Source: Candidatus Fermentibacterota bacterium
GTDB taxonomy: Bacteria > JAFGKV01
Reading direction: 5' to 3'
Length of the DNA: 64,000 nucleotides
Assembly: GCA_016928395.1 (NCBI GenBank)
Contig: JAFGKV010000147.1
Location: forward strand, 1 to 64,000
A model generated the notes under the pieces. It was given only the letters and a program-made list of their open reading frames with translations. It did not search any database and was not told the DNA's origin. The translations under genes were made by a program, and so were the position numbers. Shown here one piece after another: positions 8,705 to 16,175 of the stretch. Numbering within the stretch: the stretch's first letter is position 1; every line of letters starts with the position of its first letter.

Positions 8705-10210
8705 TCAGACCAGGCCGAAGAAGCTTTTCACCCGCTTAAGAATCAGGCCGAAGGACGCCTCCTGGTGGTCAGGCTCATCCTCCTCCTCGAAGCAGGCCAG
8801 CTTTGCCACGTTCTCCCTCTGCCTGAGTTCCATGGCTCGGGAGAGGGATTCGGCGATGGCCGGATTCTCCTCCAGGAGGGGACTGAGGTGTTCCTTGCGG
8901 ATGACCAGCACCGATGTGTCCTCCAGAGCGCGAACCGTGGCCCCGCGCGCCTCGCCGGTGAGCAGCGACATCTCGCCGAAGAAGTCACCCCTGCCCAACC
9001 GCGCCATCGTGGCCGCCTGTCCCCCGGCCGAGGCGACGATCACCTCGACGCATCCCTGCTGGATCACATAGAGGGAGTCTCCCGATTCTCCCTGGCGAAC
9101 CAGTGACTCACCCGCGGCGTAGAACACCGCGGAAGCCTCCGCAGCAAGAGTTGCCAGCGGTTCCTCGTCCAGTTTTGGGCGAAGAGCGGCACGCGCCGTA
9201 GGAGCTGGCGCGCCCGAGCCACGTGGTGAGACTGGCGAGCGCTCACCTCTTCCTGGGCGAGTATCTGCACCGTGCGGCGGGGGTAGGGGACAATGATCCC
9301 GCTTCTGTTCAGATGATACCAGATCTGCGATTTGACCCGGTCGTTCGTGTCGTACCCATCCTCGAAGCGCCTCACCCAGAACTTCACCCGATAGGAGATC
9401 GCATGCTCTCCGAACTCCATGAGCCACACCCTGGGTGAAGGCTCACTGACTACCTCGGGTATAGAGACTATCGCCTCACGGATCACCGACTTCACCCGGT
9501 TGGGTCTGACCTCGTACCCGATATTGATGAAGAACGAGCGAGCCTTGGGAATCGGCGGCTGGCTGTAGTTCAGTAGAATGCCCTTCGCCACCTTCGAGTT
9601 GGGTACCGTGAGATACTCATTGTCGTAGGTGAGGATTCGAGTCGCCCCCCCAGTTGACATTGTCAACCGTGCCATCGCGACCGTCGATGGATACTCGGTC
9701 GCCGATGGAGAAGGGCTGCTCGACATTGATGGCGATACCGGCGAAGAGGTTACCCAGCACGTCCTGGAGGGCGAACCCGAGCACGAAGGTCAGAGCTGCG
9801 GACGTGGCGACAAGTGGCGTACGATCGATGCCAAGATTGGCGCGAAGGATGACCATGAGCACGAAGAAGGCTACGATCCAGCGGACGATGTCGCGCAGCA
9901 GCCGGGGAACCGAGACACCGCGACGCCTGCTGAGCGCGCTGTCGAAGAGGACCGTGTCGAGAAGCCTGACGGCCAGATAGACACAAAAGAACTGGGTGGA
10001 TGCCCCAAAGAAGGGCACAAGCCGTGAAACTAGAGGGCCCCCCGCAAGGCGCAGAAACAGCCAAAGCGCAGCGGAGGATACCGTGATGAGCGACACGAAT
10101 CGGACTGCAGCGAGCCATGCCCATCGTCGGGCCATGGCCGCCTGCCACACGGCGAACCCAAGGACTGCCAAGAGCAGGCCTAGGCCTGCTGCGATATGAA
10201 CGAGACTCAT
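8705..10210 (-). pseudogene. MscS channel with C-terminal cyclic-nucleotide-binding domain, broken by two frameshifts
   Basis: Three consecutive frames make one recognisable protein. From 10210 to about 9650: four membrane segments and the MscS pore region ending 'IDGRDGTVDNVNW'. From ~9645 to ~9180: the MscS beta and alpha/beta domains ('ATRILTYDNEYLTVPNSKVA'). From ~9175 to 8705: a cNMP-binding domain ('GESLVRQGESGDSLYVIQQG', 'GRGDFFGEMSLLTGEARGA'). The first break is in a run of seven C (9645-9651): one base fewer restores 'NWGATRIL'. The second is at TTTT (9173-9176): one extra base restores 'FAQKLDEE'. Together the fused protein would be ~500 residues, like cyclic-nucleotide-gated MscS relatives. 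Both breaks are in homopolymers, so sequencing error is as likely as a true pseudogene. Confidence 0.85.
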
Positions 10211-10355
10211 GGAGCACCGCCTCTTGGGCCAGAAAGGCCGGCCACCTGGGCATCCGTACTACGGGCGCACCTGTGGCCGGCGAATACGCCCAGTCTCTGC
10301 CCTGGGGCGAACGTGTCAAGCCAGGGTGCGAAGCCCGGTGGGTATGGTTCCTGAC

Positions 10356-10384
10356 TTGACAGGAGTGGAATGCTCCGGTATACG
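10356..10384 (+). promoter_or_regulatory. candidate sigma-70 promoter for the MscS gene at 10453
   Basis: TTGACA at 10356-10361 and TATACG at 10379-10384 are separated by 17 bases. Initiation would fall near 10391, giving a leader of about 60 bases before ATG 10453. The -35 is a perfect consensus match and the -10 matches at four of six positions. Confidence 0.55.
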
Positions 10385-10452
10385 AACCACAATGTGAGCC
10401 TGCGTGCCTGGGGTATCCACGCACAGCCCTTCCCCGTCCCAAGGAGCCTGCG

Positions 10453-12636
10453 ATGAATCCAGTGCGCACCTGCACCATTGTATTCCTGTTTCTGCTCGGA
10501 ACCCTCGTCCCCCCTGTCGTACTGGCCCAGAAGGCCGATATCGCGGAGCGGTCGGCCATCAACCCGGGCCTGGGACCGCCGCCGAGCCTCGTGGTTCGTG
10601 CTGCACCCGCGGATGCGTGGAAGTCATTCCTTCTTTTAGGTCGGCGTGGTGACTACCATCTGGCGGCGCATCTTCTCGACCTGAGCGAGGTTCCCCAGGG
10701 TCAGCACCGCGCGGTGGGTGACGACCTTGCCCGCAAGCTTACTCGGCTTCTGGACACGCTGGGAGCGGCTCCAGGCGGTGTCAGCCACTCCGAGCCCGAG
10801 GGACCGACAGTCGAGGGGGAACCCTCGAACGTGGTGGTGGCATTCCGATTCCGCCACGAAGCGGTGGAGGGAGAAGTGTGGCTTCGGCGTACCCGGGACC
10901 TCTCCACAGGAGAGCTGGCGTGGCTGTTCACGAGGCAGACGGTCTCCAGCATTCCCTTCTGGTATCGCGCAGTCGTCGAGGGAAGCGACGTGGAGGCTGC
11001 CGAACCTCTGAACGAGGGGCTGGGCGAGGTTCCGGCTTCGGTCCGGCGCGGAAACCCCCGGGCCACGGTCGCGGGCTTTCTGCAGCATGCGAAGGCGGGG
11101 GATTTCCACGACGCCTCGCATTTCCTCGATCTCGGAGACTATCCACAGAACGAACAGACCGCGGCGGGTCGACGCCTGGCCAGACGGCTCATGTTAACCG
11201 TGCTGCGCACTGGGCTCATTGAGCCGGATGCCGTATCCAATGATGAGTTCGGAGTGCCGGAGGCCGGTATCCCCGACGACGAGGAAGTTCTCGCCGAAGC
11301 CGTCCTGGCCAGGAGGACGGTACCCGTTTCGCTGACGCGACGATTCGACCCGATGCTCGGAAGCGTCTGGGCATTCTCGCGTCCCACCGTAGCCCAGATT
11401 GATGCGCTCTACCGGCACCACGGGTACGGGTGGATAGGCGATCACCTCCCCGAAGTCTTCTTTGCCACACAATTCGCGGGTCTGCAACTGTGGCAGTGGT
11501 CTGCGCTGGTGCTGGTGTTGATCGTCGGATGGTTCGCGGCCCGGTTGCTCTCATCATGGGCCTCGCGGGTGTTTGGCGCCATGGCGGCTCGTACGAGGGT
11601 GAAGTGGGACGACGCCATGGTCCATGCATTGGATGGGCCGCTGGGTCTGATCGTCTGGGCTCTCATCGTTGCCATGGCCTCGCCCCTGGTCGGCATGTCA
11701 ATAGCCGCACAGAGTCTTGTCGGCAGAGGGTGGCGCATTCTGATGCTGGCGGGCTTCGGGTGGATGCTGTTCCGCTCCATCGACCTGATGACGCTGTACG
11801 TAAGGGCCCTGGCAACTCAGCGAAGTGCACTGGGTTTGAGCTTCATCCCCATCGCGGGTCGGGTGTCGAAGATTCTCATCCTTGTCTTCGTATTCCTCGC
11901 CGTGCTGGATGTCATCGGCGTAGAAGTCGTGGGCCTGCTGGCAGGCTTGGGACTGGGTGGTCTGGCCATCGCTTTTGCCGCACAGAAGACCATCGAGAAC
12001 CTTTTCGGAGCCATCGCCATTGCAGGCGACCGGCCATTCAAGGTCGGTGACTGGGTCACCACCGGTGACGTCTCGGGAACGGTGGAGGATGTGGGGCTTC
12101 GATCCACGAGAATACGCCCCATGAACCGAACCTTGGTCTCTATTCCCAACGGAGTCCTGATGGGGCAGACCATCACCAACTTCGGTGAACGGGATCGGAT
12201 CATGTTCGAGACCACCATCGGCGTCGTGTACGAAACTACGGCCGATCAGATCGTCTTCATCCTCGATGAGATCAAGAAGATGCTCCTCGCGGATCCGCGC
12301 GTCTATCCCGACTCCCATCGGGTTCGCTTCAAGGGATTCGGCCCGTCGTCTCTGGACATTTTGATCATCTGCTGGATCTTGACGACGAACTTCCATGAGT
12401 TCACGGGCATCGCCGAGGAGATCAACCTCAACATCATGCGGATCGTGGAGCGCTCAGGGAGCTCGTTCGCCTTCCCGACTCAGACGATTCACATGGCTCG
12501 TGACGAGATGCCAAATCAGGATCTGCGGGAGAGCATTCGCAACGAGGTGGAAGGCAGGCGCCAGAGGGGAGACCTCACCGTTCCAGAGCCCACCGACGAT
12601 ATGCGCAGGCAACTCAGGGGAGGAGTGAATACGTAG
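10453..12636 (+). CDS. large MscS-family mechanosensitive channel with duplicated periplasmic module
   Basis: The product has 727 residues; AAGGAG lies six bases before ATG. A signal peptide ('TIVFLFLLGTLVPPVVLAQ') is followed by two copies of a ~125-residue module (about 45-172 and 195-321). Each has 'GDYHLAAHLLDL' / 'GDFHDASHFLDL', then 'LARKL' / 'LARRL', and ends 'AWLFTRQTVSSIPFWY' / 'VWAFSRPTVAQIDALY'. Residues ~340-480 hold four to five membrane segments; 480-530 is the pore helix and MscS core ('LAGLGLGGLAIAFAAQKTIE', 'VGDWVTTGDVSGTVEDVGLR', 'VSIPNGVLMGQTITNF'). The family releases solutes on hypo-osmotic shock. It is divergent from the frameshifted MscS gene. Confidence 0.9.
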   Translation: MNPVRTCTIVFLFLLGTLVPPVVLAQKADIAERSAINPGLGPPPSLVVRAAPADAWKSFLLLGRRGDYHLAAHLLDLSEVPQGQHRAVGDDLARKLTRLLDTLGAAPGGVSHSEPEGPTVEGEPSNVVVAFRFRHEAVEGEVWLRRTRDLSTGELAWLFTRQTVSSIPFWYRAVVEGSDVEAAEPLNEGLGEVPASVRRGNPRATVAGFLQHAKAGDFHDASHFLDLGDYPQNEQTAAGRRLARRLMLTVLRTGLIEPDAVSNDEFGVPEAGIPDDEEVLAEAVLARRTVPVSLTRRFDPMLGSVWAFSRPTVAQIDALYRHHGYGWIGDHLPEVFFATQFAGLQLWQWSALVLVLIVGWFAARLLSSWASRVFGAMAARTRVKWDDAMVHALDGPLGLIVWALIVAMASPLVGMSIAAQSLVGRGWRILMLAGFGWMLFRSIDLMTLYVRALATQRSALGLSFIPIAGRVSKILILVFVFLAVLDVIGVEVVGLLAGLGLGGLAIAFAAQKTIENLFGAIAIAGDRPFKVGDWVTTGDVSGTVEDVGLRSTRIRPMNRTLVSIPNGVLMGQTITNFGERDRIMFETTIGVVYETTADQIVFILDEIKKMLLADPRVYPDSHRVRFKGFGPSSLDILIICWILTTNFHEFTGIAEEINLNIMRIVERSGSSFAFPTQTIHMARDEMPNQDLRESIRNEVEGRRQRGDLTVPEPTDDMRRQLRGGVNT

Positions 12637-12993
12637 ATCTCACGCCCGTCTATAACCGATCTCGGTGGATTCGGGCGAGGCCGCCGGCTGAGATACGCGC
12701 TACACCAGAGTACCCCGCCGAGTCGGCAAAAGACCGCACCTTGCCGTTGTGATAGTGGCGACCTATGGATAGATTCTGCCAACGGGCCATGAGCAAGAGG
12801 ATGGCGAGGCAGACCATGTCACATCCTGAAGCTTGAGCCCCTTCGCCTACACGCGGCCTAACCGGGCGGCCCGTGACGCCACCGGTCGCAACCCCTTGAG
12901 CGAACCCCCGGTCATGGTGGCTGGTCCGGTGGGTACGGAGCGTCAGGTTTGGAGGGTTCCGGATGAGACGATGCGCGGACCTGCTGCACGTGA
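12637..12993. other. 357-base gap, nothing recognised
   Basis: Neither strand shows a gene with a family match or a ribosome-binding site. A minus-strand reading frame (to 13144) covers this area but lies over the rarD-like gene and shows no family motif. No clear terminator, promoter or repeat was seen. Confidence 0.5.
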
Positions 12994-13980
12994 GTGGAAG
13001 TGGCACTACCGCGGGACGAATGTGCGCCCTTGAAACCTGAAACGGCAGAGGGAGACCGCGCCGCCGCAGATACCAGGAAGGGGCTGGCGTATGCGGTGAG
13101 CGCATACTCTTTGTGGGGGCTGTTACCCGTCTACTGGAAGGCATTGGGCGGAGTGGGCGCCTTGGAGATCCTCGCTCACCGGACAGCGTGGTCGCTGGTG
13201 TTCGTGAGCGCGGTTCTGGTCATCCGGCGCGATTGGCGGTGGCGTGCCGTCATCCAGGCGCGACCCCGGCTCCTGCTCATCTTTCTGGGCAGTGGCGCAA
13301 TCCTCGCCACCAACTGGCTAACCTACATCTGGGGGGTGAACTCCGGTCAGATCGTCGAAACAAGCCTCGGTTACTTCATCAATCCACTCATGTATGTGCT
13401 CCTCGGCGTGATCGTCTTGCACGAACGGATGGGCAGGGCTCAGGTTATGGCCGTCGGCCTGGCGGCCGCCGGGGTTCTCTACCTTACTGTCAATCACGGA
13501 TCGTTCCCGTGGATCGCCATGACGCTGGCCACGACCTTCGCCCTCTACGGTCTCCTGCGCAAGATCGCACCGCTGGGCGCCCTGGAGGGCCTGGCGGTGG
13601 AAACGGCGGCCTTATGTGTTCCTGCCGCGGTCTACATTGCCTACCTCGGCCACCAGGGCAGCGGCTCCTTTGCCTCGGAGTCACACGGTTGTAGCCTACT
13701 TCTCCTCATGAGCGGGTGTGTCACCGCTTTTCCCTTGTTGCTCTTCACCGCGGGGGCACGGCGGCTTCCCCTGGCGACCGTGGGAATCCTCCAGTACATC
13801 GCGCCCACTCTGCAACTCCTTTTGGGGGTCCTGGTCTATCGCGAGCCGTTCGGCGGGGTCCGTGCGGTGGGCTTCGGCTTCGTCTGGTGCGCCCTGCTGC
13901 TCTACACGGCCGACGGCTTGGTCCGGTGGCGACGCGGGGCGAAACGGCACCGGAAGTACGGAGTCGGGACGAATCCTTAG
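12994..13980 (+). CDS. rarD: RarD-like EamA-family permease
   Basis: The product has up to 328 residues with ten hydrophobic segments, in the two-fold EamA arrangement of drug/metabolite transporters. The start of the membrane part 'KGLAYAVSAYSLWGLLPVYW' followed by 'ALEILAHRTAWSLVFV' is the RarD signature. RarD proteins are inner-membrane permeases; the original name comes from chloramphenicol sensitivity and the substrate remains uncertain. The start is unclear: GTG 12994, GTG 13000 and TTG 13033 are in frame and none has a strong ribosome-binding site; the TTG would give a normal-length N-terminus. It appears to be a single-gene unit. Confidence 0.85.
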   Translation: MEVALPRDECAPLKPETAEGDRAAADTRKGLAYAVSAYSLWGLLPVYWKALGGVGALEILAHRTAWSLVFVSAVLVIRRDWRWRAVIQARPRLLLIFLGSGAILATNWLTYIWGVNSGQIVETSLGYFINPLMYVLLGVIVLHERMGRAQVMAVGLAAAGVLYLTVNHGSFPWIAMTLATTFALYGLLRKIAPLGALEGLAVETAALCVPAAVYIAYLGHQGSGSFASESHGCSLLLLMSGCVTAFPLLLFTAGARRLPLATVGILQYIAPTLQLLLGVLVYREPFGGVRAVGFGFVWCALLLYTADGLVRWRRGAKRHRKYGVGTNP

Positions 13981-14531
13981 TTCGCGATAGGCTTTCGTAC
14001 GGCCTCTTTGGACTCAGGATGGATTTGGCGACCGCTCAGGCTGTTCGCCCCCGGATTGCGTATCCAAAACCTGATGTCTCGGGAACACTGTGTCTTCCTC
14101 GCGTAGTCCTGGCGGGCTTGCCAAGGGGCGACGGGATCACGGCCAGGAAGAACGGCACCCTGAGACAGACGATTTCCAGTGTGGTGTGCACTATCGTTGC
14201 CGATAGAGGTCCGGGTATCACCAATTCGTCCAGATTCCTATTCCAAGCACGACGGACCCTCATCGATACGACTCCTCATACAAAGCCAAAGCTGCCCTCC
14301 ATTGTTCCCTCGCCGTGTGTCGGACCGTCCGATGGGGGACGTCGCTGAGCCGTCGATCACGTGCGTCCCGCGTTCTCTTCTCCTTTGCCAGGGTTGATAT
14401 GCGAGTCCACGCCCACTATGGGGAGGGTATCTCCCAGCCTCCCCGCGGTTTCCCATCGCTGAGATTGACAGACGGCCCCGGAACGGGTAGCCTTCAGGGT
14501 GCCAAACGCATACCAGCCATGGAGGCTGCCC
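13981..14531. other. 551-base gap with toxin-antitoxin promoter near its end
   Basis: No convincing gene. Short minus-strand frames (for example 14036-14263) have neither family resemblance nor good ribosome-binding sites. The only readable signal is the candidate promoter at 14465-14493 for the antitoxin gene. The stretch may be a remnant of something lost. Confidence 0.5.
14465..14493 (+). promoter_or_regulatory. candidate promoter of the vapBC-like pair
   Basis: TTGACA at 14465-14470, 17-base spacer, TAGCCT at 14488-14493. The start of transcription would be near 14500 and the ribosome-binding site TGGAGG at 14519-14524, giving a short leader as is usual for toxin-antitoxin operons. Confidence 0.45.
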
Positions 14532-14738
14532 GTGGTTATCGTCACCGTGTCTCCCACGTATCAGATCGTGATCCCGAAGCCTATCCGTGATCGGATGAAG
14601 CTGGCTCCGGGCCAGCGGCTTCAGGTTATCACCCACGAAGATCGTCTTGAGCTTATCCCGTTGCGGCCGATGGATGAGTTGCGCGGCTTTCTCCGCGGTA
14701 TTGAGGGCGCCGCCGACCGCGAGCATGACCGGCCATGA
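14532..14738 (+). CDS. AbrB/SpoVT-type antitoxin (VapB-like)
   Basis: The product has 68 residues from GTG 14532, chosen because TGGAGG (14519-14524) lies seven bases upstream; a GTG at 14499 would add 11 residues with no family similarity. The N-terminal half ('TVSPTYQIVIPKPIRDRMKL', then 'PGQRLQVI') is the swapped-hairpin AbrB DNA-binding fold of MazE/VapB antitoxins. The C-terminal tail ('LRGFLRGIEGAAD') is the usual toxin-neutralising region. The stop codon overlaps the start of the PIN toxin by 4 bases (ATGA, 14735-14738). Such antitoxins repress their own operon. Confidence 0.88.
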   Translation: MVIVTVSPTYQIVIPKPIRDRMKLAPGQRLQVITHEDRLELIPLRPMDELRGFLRGIEGAADREHDRP

Positions 14739-15121
14739 ACGTCGTGGACACCAGCGGGTGGATCGAGTACTTCGGCGAAGGCCCGAATGCCGCATTCTTC
14801 GCGCCCATAGTAGAGAATACCGATGAACTAGTGGTGCCCGTCGTGATTCTGGCCGAGGTGTTCAAACGCGTGCTCCAGAGCCACGGCGACGGGGCGGCGC
14901 TCAAGGCGATCGCCGCGATGCAGCGCGGGCAGGTCGTGAATCTTGACTCGACCACGGCCATGTCCGCCGCCCATCTCAGCTTGCGCCACCAGATCCCGTT
15001 GATCGACAGCATCGTTCTGGCGGCTGCCCGGGCCGAAGGGGCGACCCTGTGGACTCAGGATCCTCATTTCGAGGGGATCCTGGGCGTTCGATTCCTCGAG
15101 GCCTCCCGCGACCTGGCGTAA
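14735..15121 (+). CDS. vapC: PIN-domain toxin (VapC-like RNase)
   Basis: The product has 128 residues, the normal VapC length. The acidic active-site residues of the PIN fold are all present: Asp5 ('VVDTSGWIEY'), Glu41 ('VILAEVFKRV'), Asp91 ('PLIDSIVLAAA') and Asp109 ('TQDPHF'). The family cleaves tRNA or rRNA with Mg2+ when released from its antitoxin. It is translationally coupled to the AbrB-type antitoxin. An 8-bp tandem repeat begins 12 bases after its stop codon. An intact catalytic set suggests a functional module. Confidence 0.9.
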   Translation: MNVVDTSGWIEYFGEGPNAAFFAPIVENTDELVVPVVILAEVFKRVLQSHGDGAALKAIAAMQRGQVVNLDSTTAMSAAHLSLRHQIPLIDSIVLAAARAEGATLWTQDPHFEGILGVRFLEASRDLA

Positions 15122-15133
15122 AGCAGGGACGGG

Positions 15134-15189
15134 TGGATGGGTGGACGACTGGACGGGTGGATGGGTGGACGAGTGGATGGGTGGACGAC
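15134..15189. repeat. 8-bp tandem repeat, seven units
   Basis: Seven contiguous units fit TGGAYGRS: three TGGATGGG, two TGGACGAC, one TGGACGGG and one TGGACGAG. A partial unit (GGGACGGG) precedes at 15126. It lies between the vapC-like stop codon and the end of the outer-membrane protein gene on the other strand, so both genes point into it. Confidence 0.8.
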
Positions 15190-15218
15190 TGCAATCATCC
15201 ATCCATTGTTCCATCCTT

Positions 15219-15959
15219 TCAGAAGCTGATAGCCAGCCCGAGGCCTAGGTAGTGCAGGAGGGCGAAGGTAAGTACTTCGTCGTTGTCGGCGCCGCCTTCC
15301 AGAACACGGTAGCCCACGCGCAGCGCGACGGCCGGCATGGGCTCGTACCTCAGCGCAACCAGCACGTCTTCGGCTCGTCCCTGGGGTGCGGCCAACGCAT
15401 CGGCGACCACCATGAGTGAGGTGCGATCGGCAACCCACCATTCGATGGCCCCGTGAAGCAACGGTACAAAGCCGGTGTTCTTCTTGGCGTCCCCCGCATC
15501 TTCGCTCTCGATGCGTACCTCGGCGTCTCGAACTTTGCCGGTGAGCCCGAGGCCAATCGTAAGGTTGGGCCGTCGATGGATATCGTACCGGTAGGTCAGC
15601 CGGTACGAGTCAAACCGGTACGTGGCCTCCAGAGGAGTGTCTGGTCCGAACGTCGCGTCCTCGAAGACCACCTCTTTGGGCACCGAGCCCTCAGCTCTCA
15701 AGCTCAGGGGCGCCGCGAGCACGGAGAGCGAGTGGCGGAGACGGAACGAATAGGTCAGGCGAGCCCTGATGTATTCATCCGCATCAGTCGAGAGTTCCTT
15801 GGACAATGAGAGCATGGTGCCGCCGTCTCCCGGGCTACGGACATCATTGTAGCCGCTGATTACGGCGCCGGACTCCAGGTCAAGTTGCCAGCCGGCCTGC
15901 ACGGGCATAAGGCCCAGTGCCAACAGAGAGGCGATGCATGCGGTTCGCGACAGTGTCAT
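15219..15959 (-). CDS. predicted outer-membrane beta-barrel protein
   Basis: The product has 246 residues. ATG 15959 is chosen because AGGAGAA sits 7 bases upstream and a signal peptide follows ('TACIASLLALGLMPVQAG'); the frame is open to 16049 but the added residues do not look exported. The mature part alternates polar and hydrophobic residues in strand-length blocks ('EYIRARLTYSFRLRHSLSVL', 'YRFDSYRLTYRYDIHRRPNL', 'AVALRVGYRVLEGG') and ends in Phe ('LGLGLAISF'), the usual C-terminal signal for the barrel assembly machinery. No family was recognised. It is divergent from the receiver/ATP-grasp gene. Confidence 0.75.
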   Translation of the reverse strand: MTLSRTACIASLLALGLMPVQAGWQLDLESGAVISGYNDVRSPGDGGTMLSLSKELSTDADEYIRARLTYSFRLRHSLSVLAAPLSLRAEGSVPKEVVFEDATFGPDTPLEATYRFDSYRLTYRYDIHRRPNLTIGLGLTGKVRDAEVRIESEDAGDAKKNTGFVPLLHGAIEWWVADRTSLMVVADALAAPQGRAEDVLVALRYEPMPAVALRVGYRVLEGGADNDEVLTFALLHYLGLGLAISF

Positions 15960-16024
15960 GGTCTGATTCTCCTGTGGGGCGGCGAGTCTGCGGGTGATCG
16001 GCAATACTCCCACTTCACGGAAGA

Positions 16025-16046
16025 AAAGGCACAAGAGCGCCTTTTT
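16025..16046. terminator. terminator-like hairpin between divergent genes
   Basis: AAAAGGC (16025-16031) and GCCTTTT (16040-16046) pair across an 8-base loop, with T-runs on either strand. It lies upstream of both neighbouring genes, so it could be an attenuator in the leader of the minus-strand outer-membrane protein gene. The stem is short and AT-rich. Confidence 0.3.
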
Positions 16047-16084
16047 CAACCGTTCCGTTGCCCGGCATTGCGCGGGGCAGCGTC

Positions 16085-16113
16085 TTGCAGGATCGGGCCG
16101 GGTACGTTATGAT
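16085..16113 (+). promoter_or_regulatory. candidate promoter of the receiver/ATP-grasp gene
   Basis: TTGCAG (16085-16090), 17-base spacer, TATGAT (16108-16113). The -10 matches the consensus at five of six positions; the -35 is weak. The leader would be about 55 bases. Confidence 0.45.
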
Positions 16114-16175
16114 ACCATGAACGAAGGCCTCGATCGGTCCCGCCCGGCGTCACCGGGCCTATCTCCGGAGTGCAG

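Noticed and set aside
9645-9651. Programmed frameshifting in the MscS-cNMP gene
   Set aside because: No slippery site with a downstream stimulator was evident, and a second independent shift would also be needed.
10314-10319. Minus-strand TTGACA as promoter of the MscS-cNMP gene
   Set aside because: No acceptable -10 at 16-18 bases; nearest AT-rich hexamer is 24 bases away.
12650-13144. 164-codon minus-strand frame across the start of the rarD-like gene
   Set aside because: No motif or ribosome-binding site, and half of it is antisense to a clear membrane protein.
15134-15189. Repeat array considered as CRISPR
   Set aside because: Units are 8 bp and contiguous without spacers; no cas gene is near.
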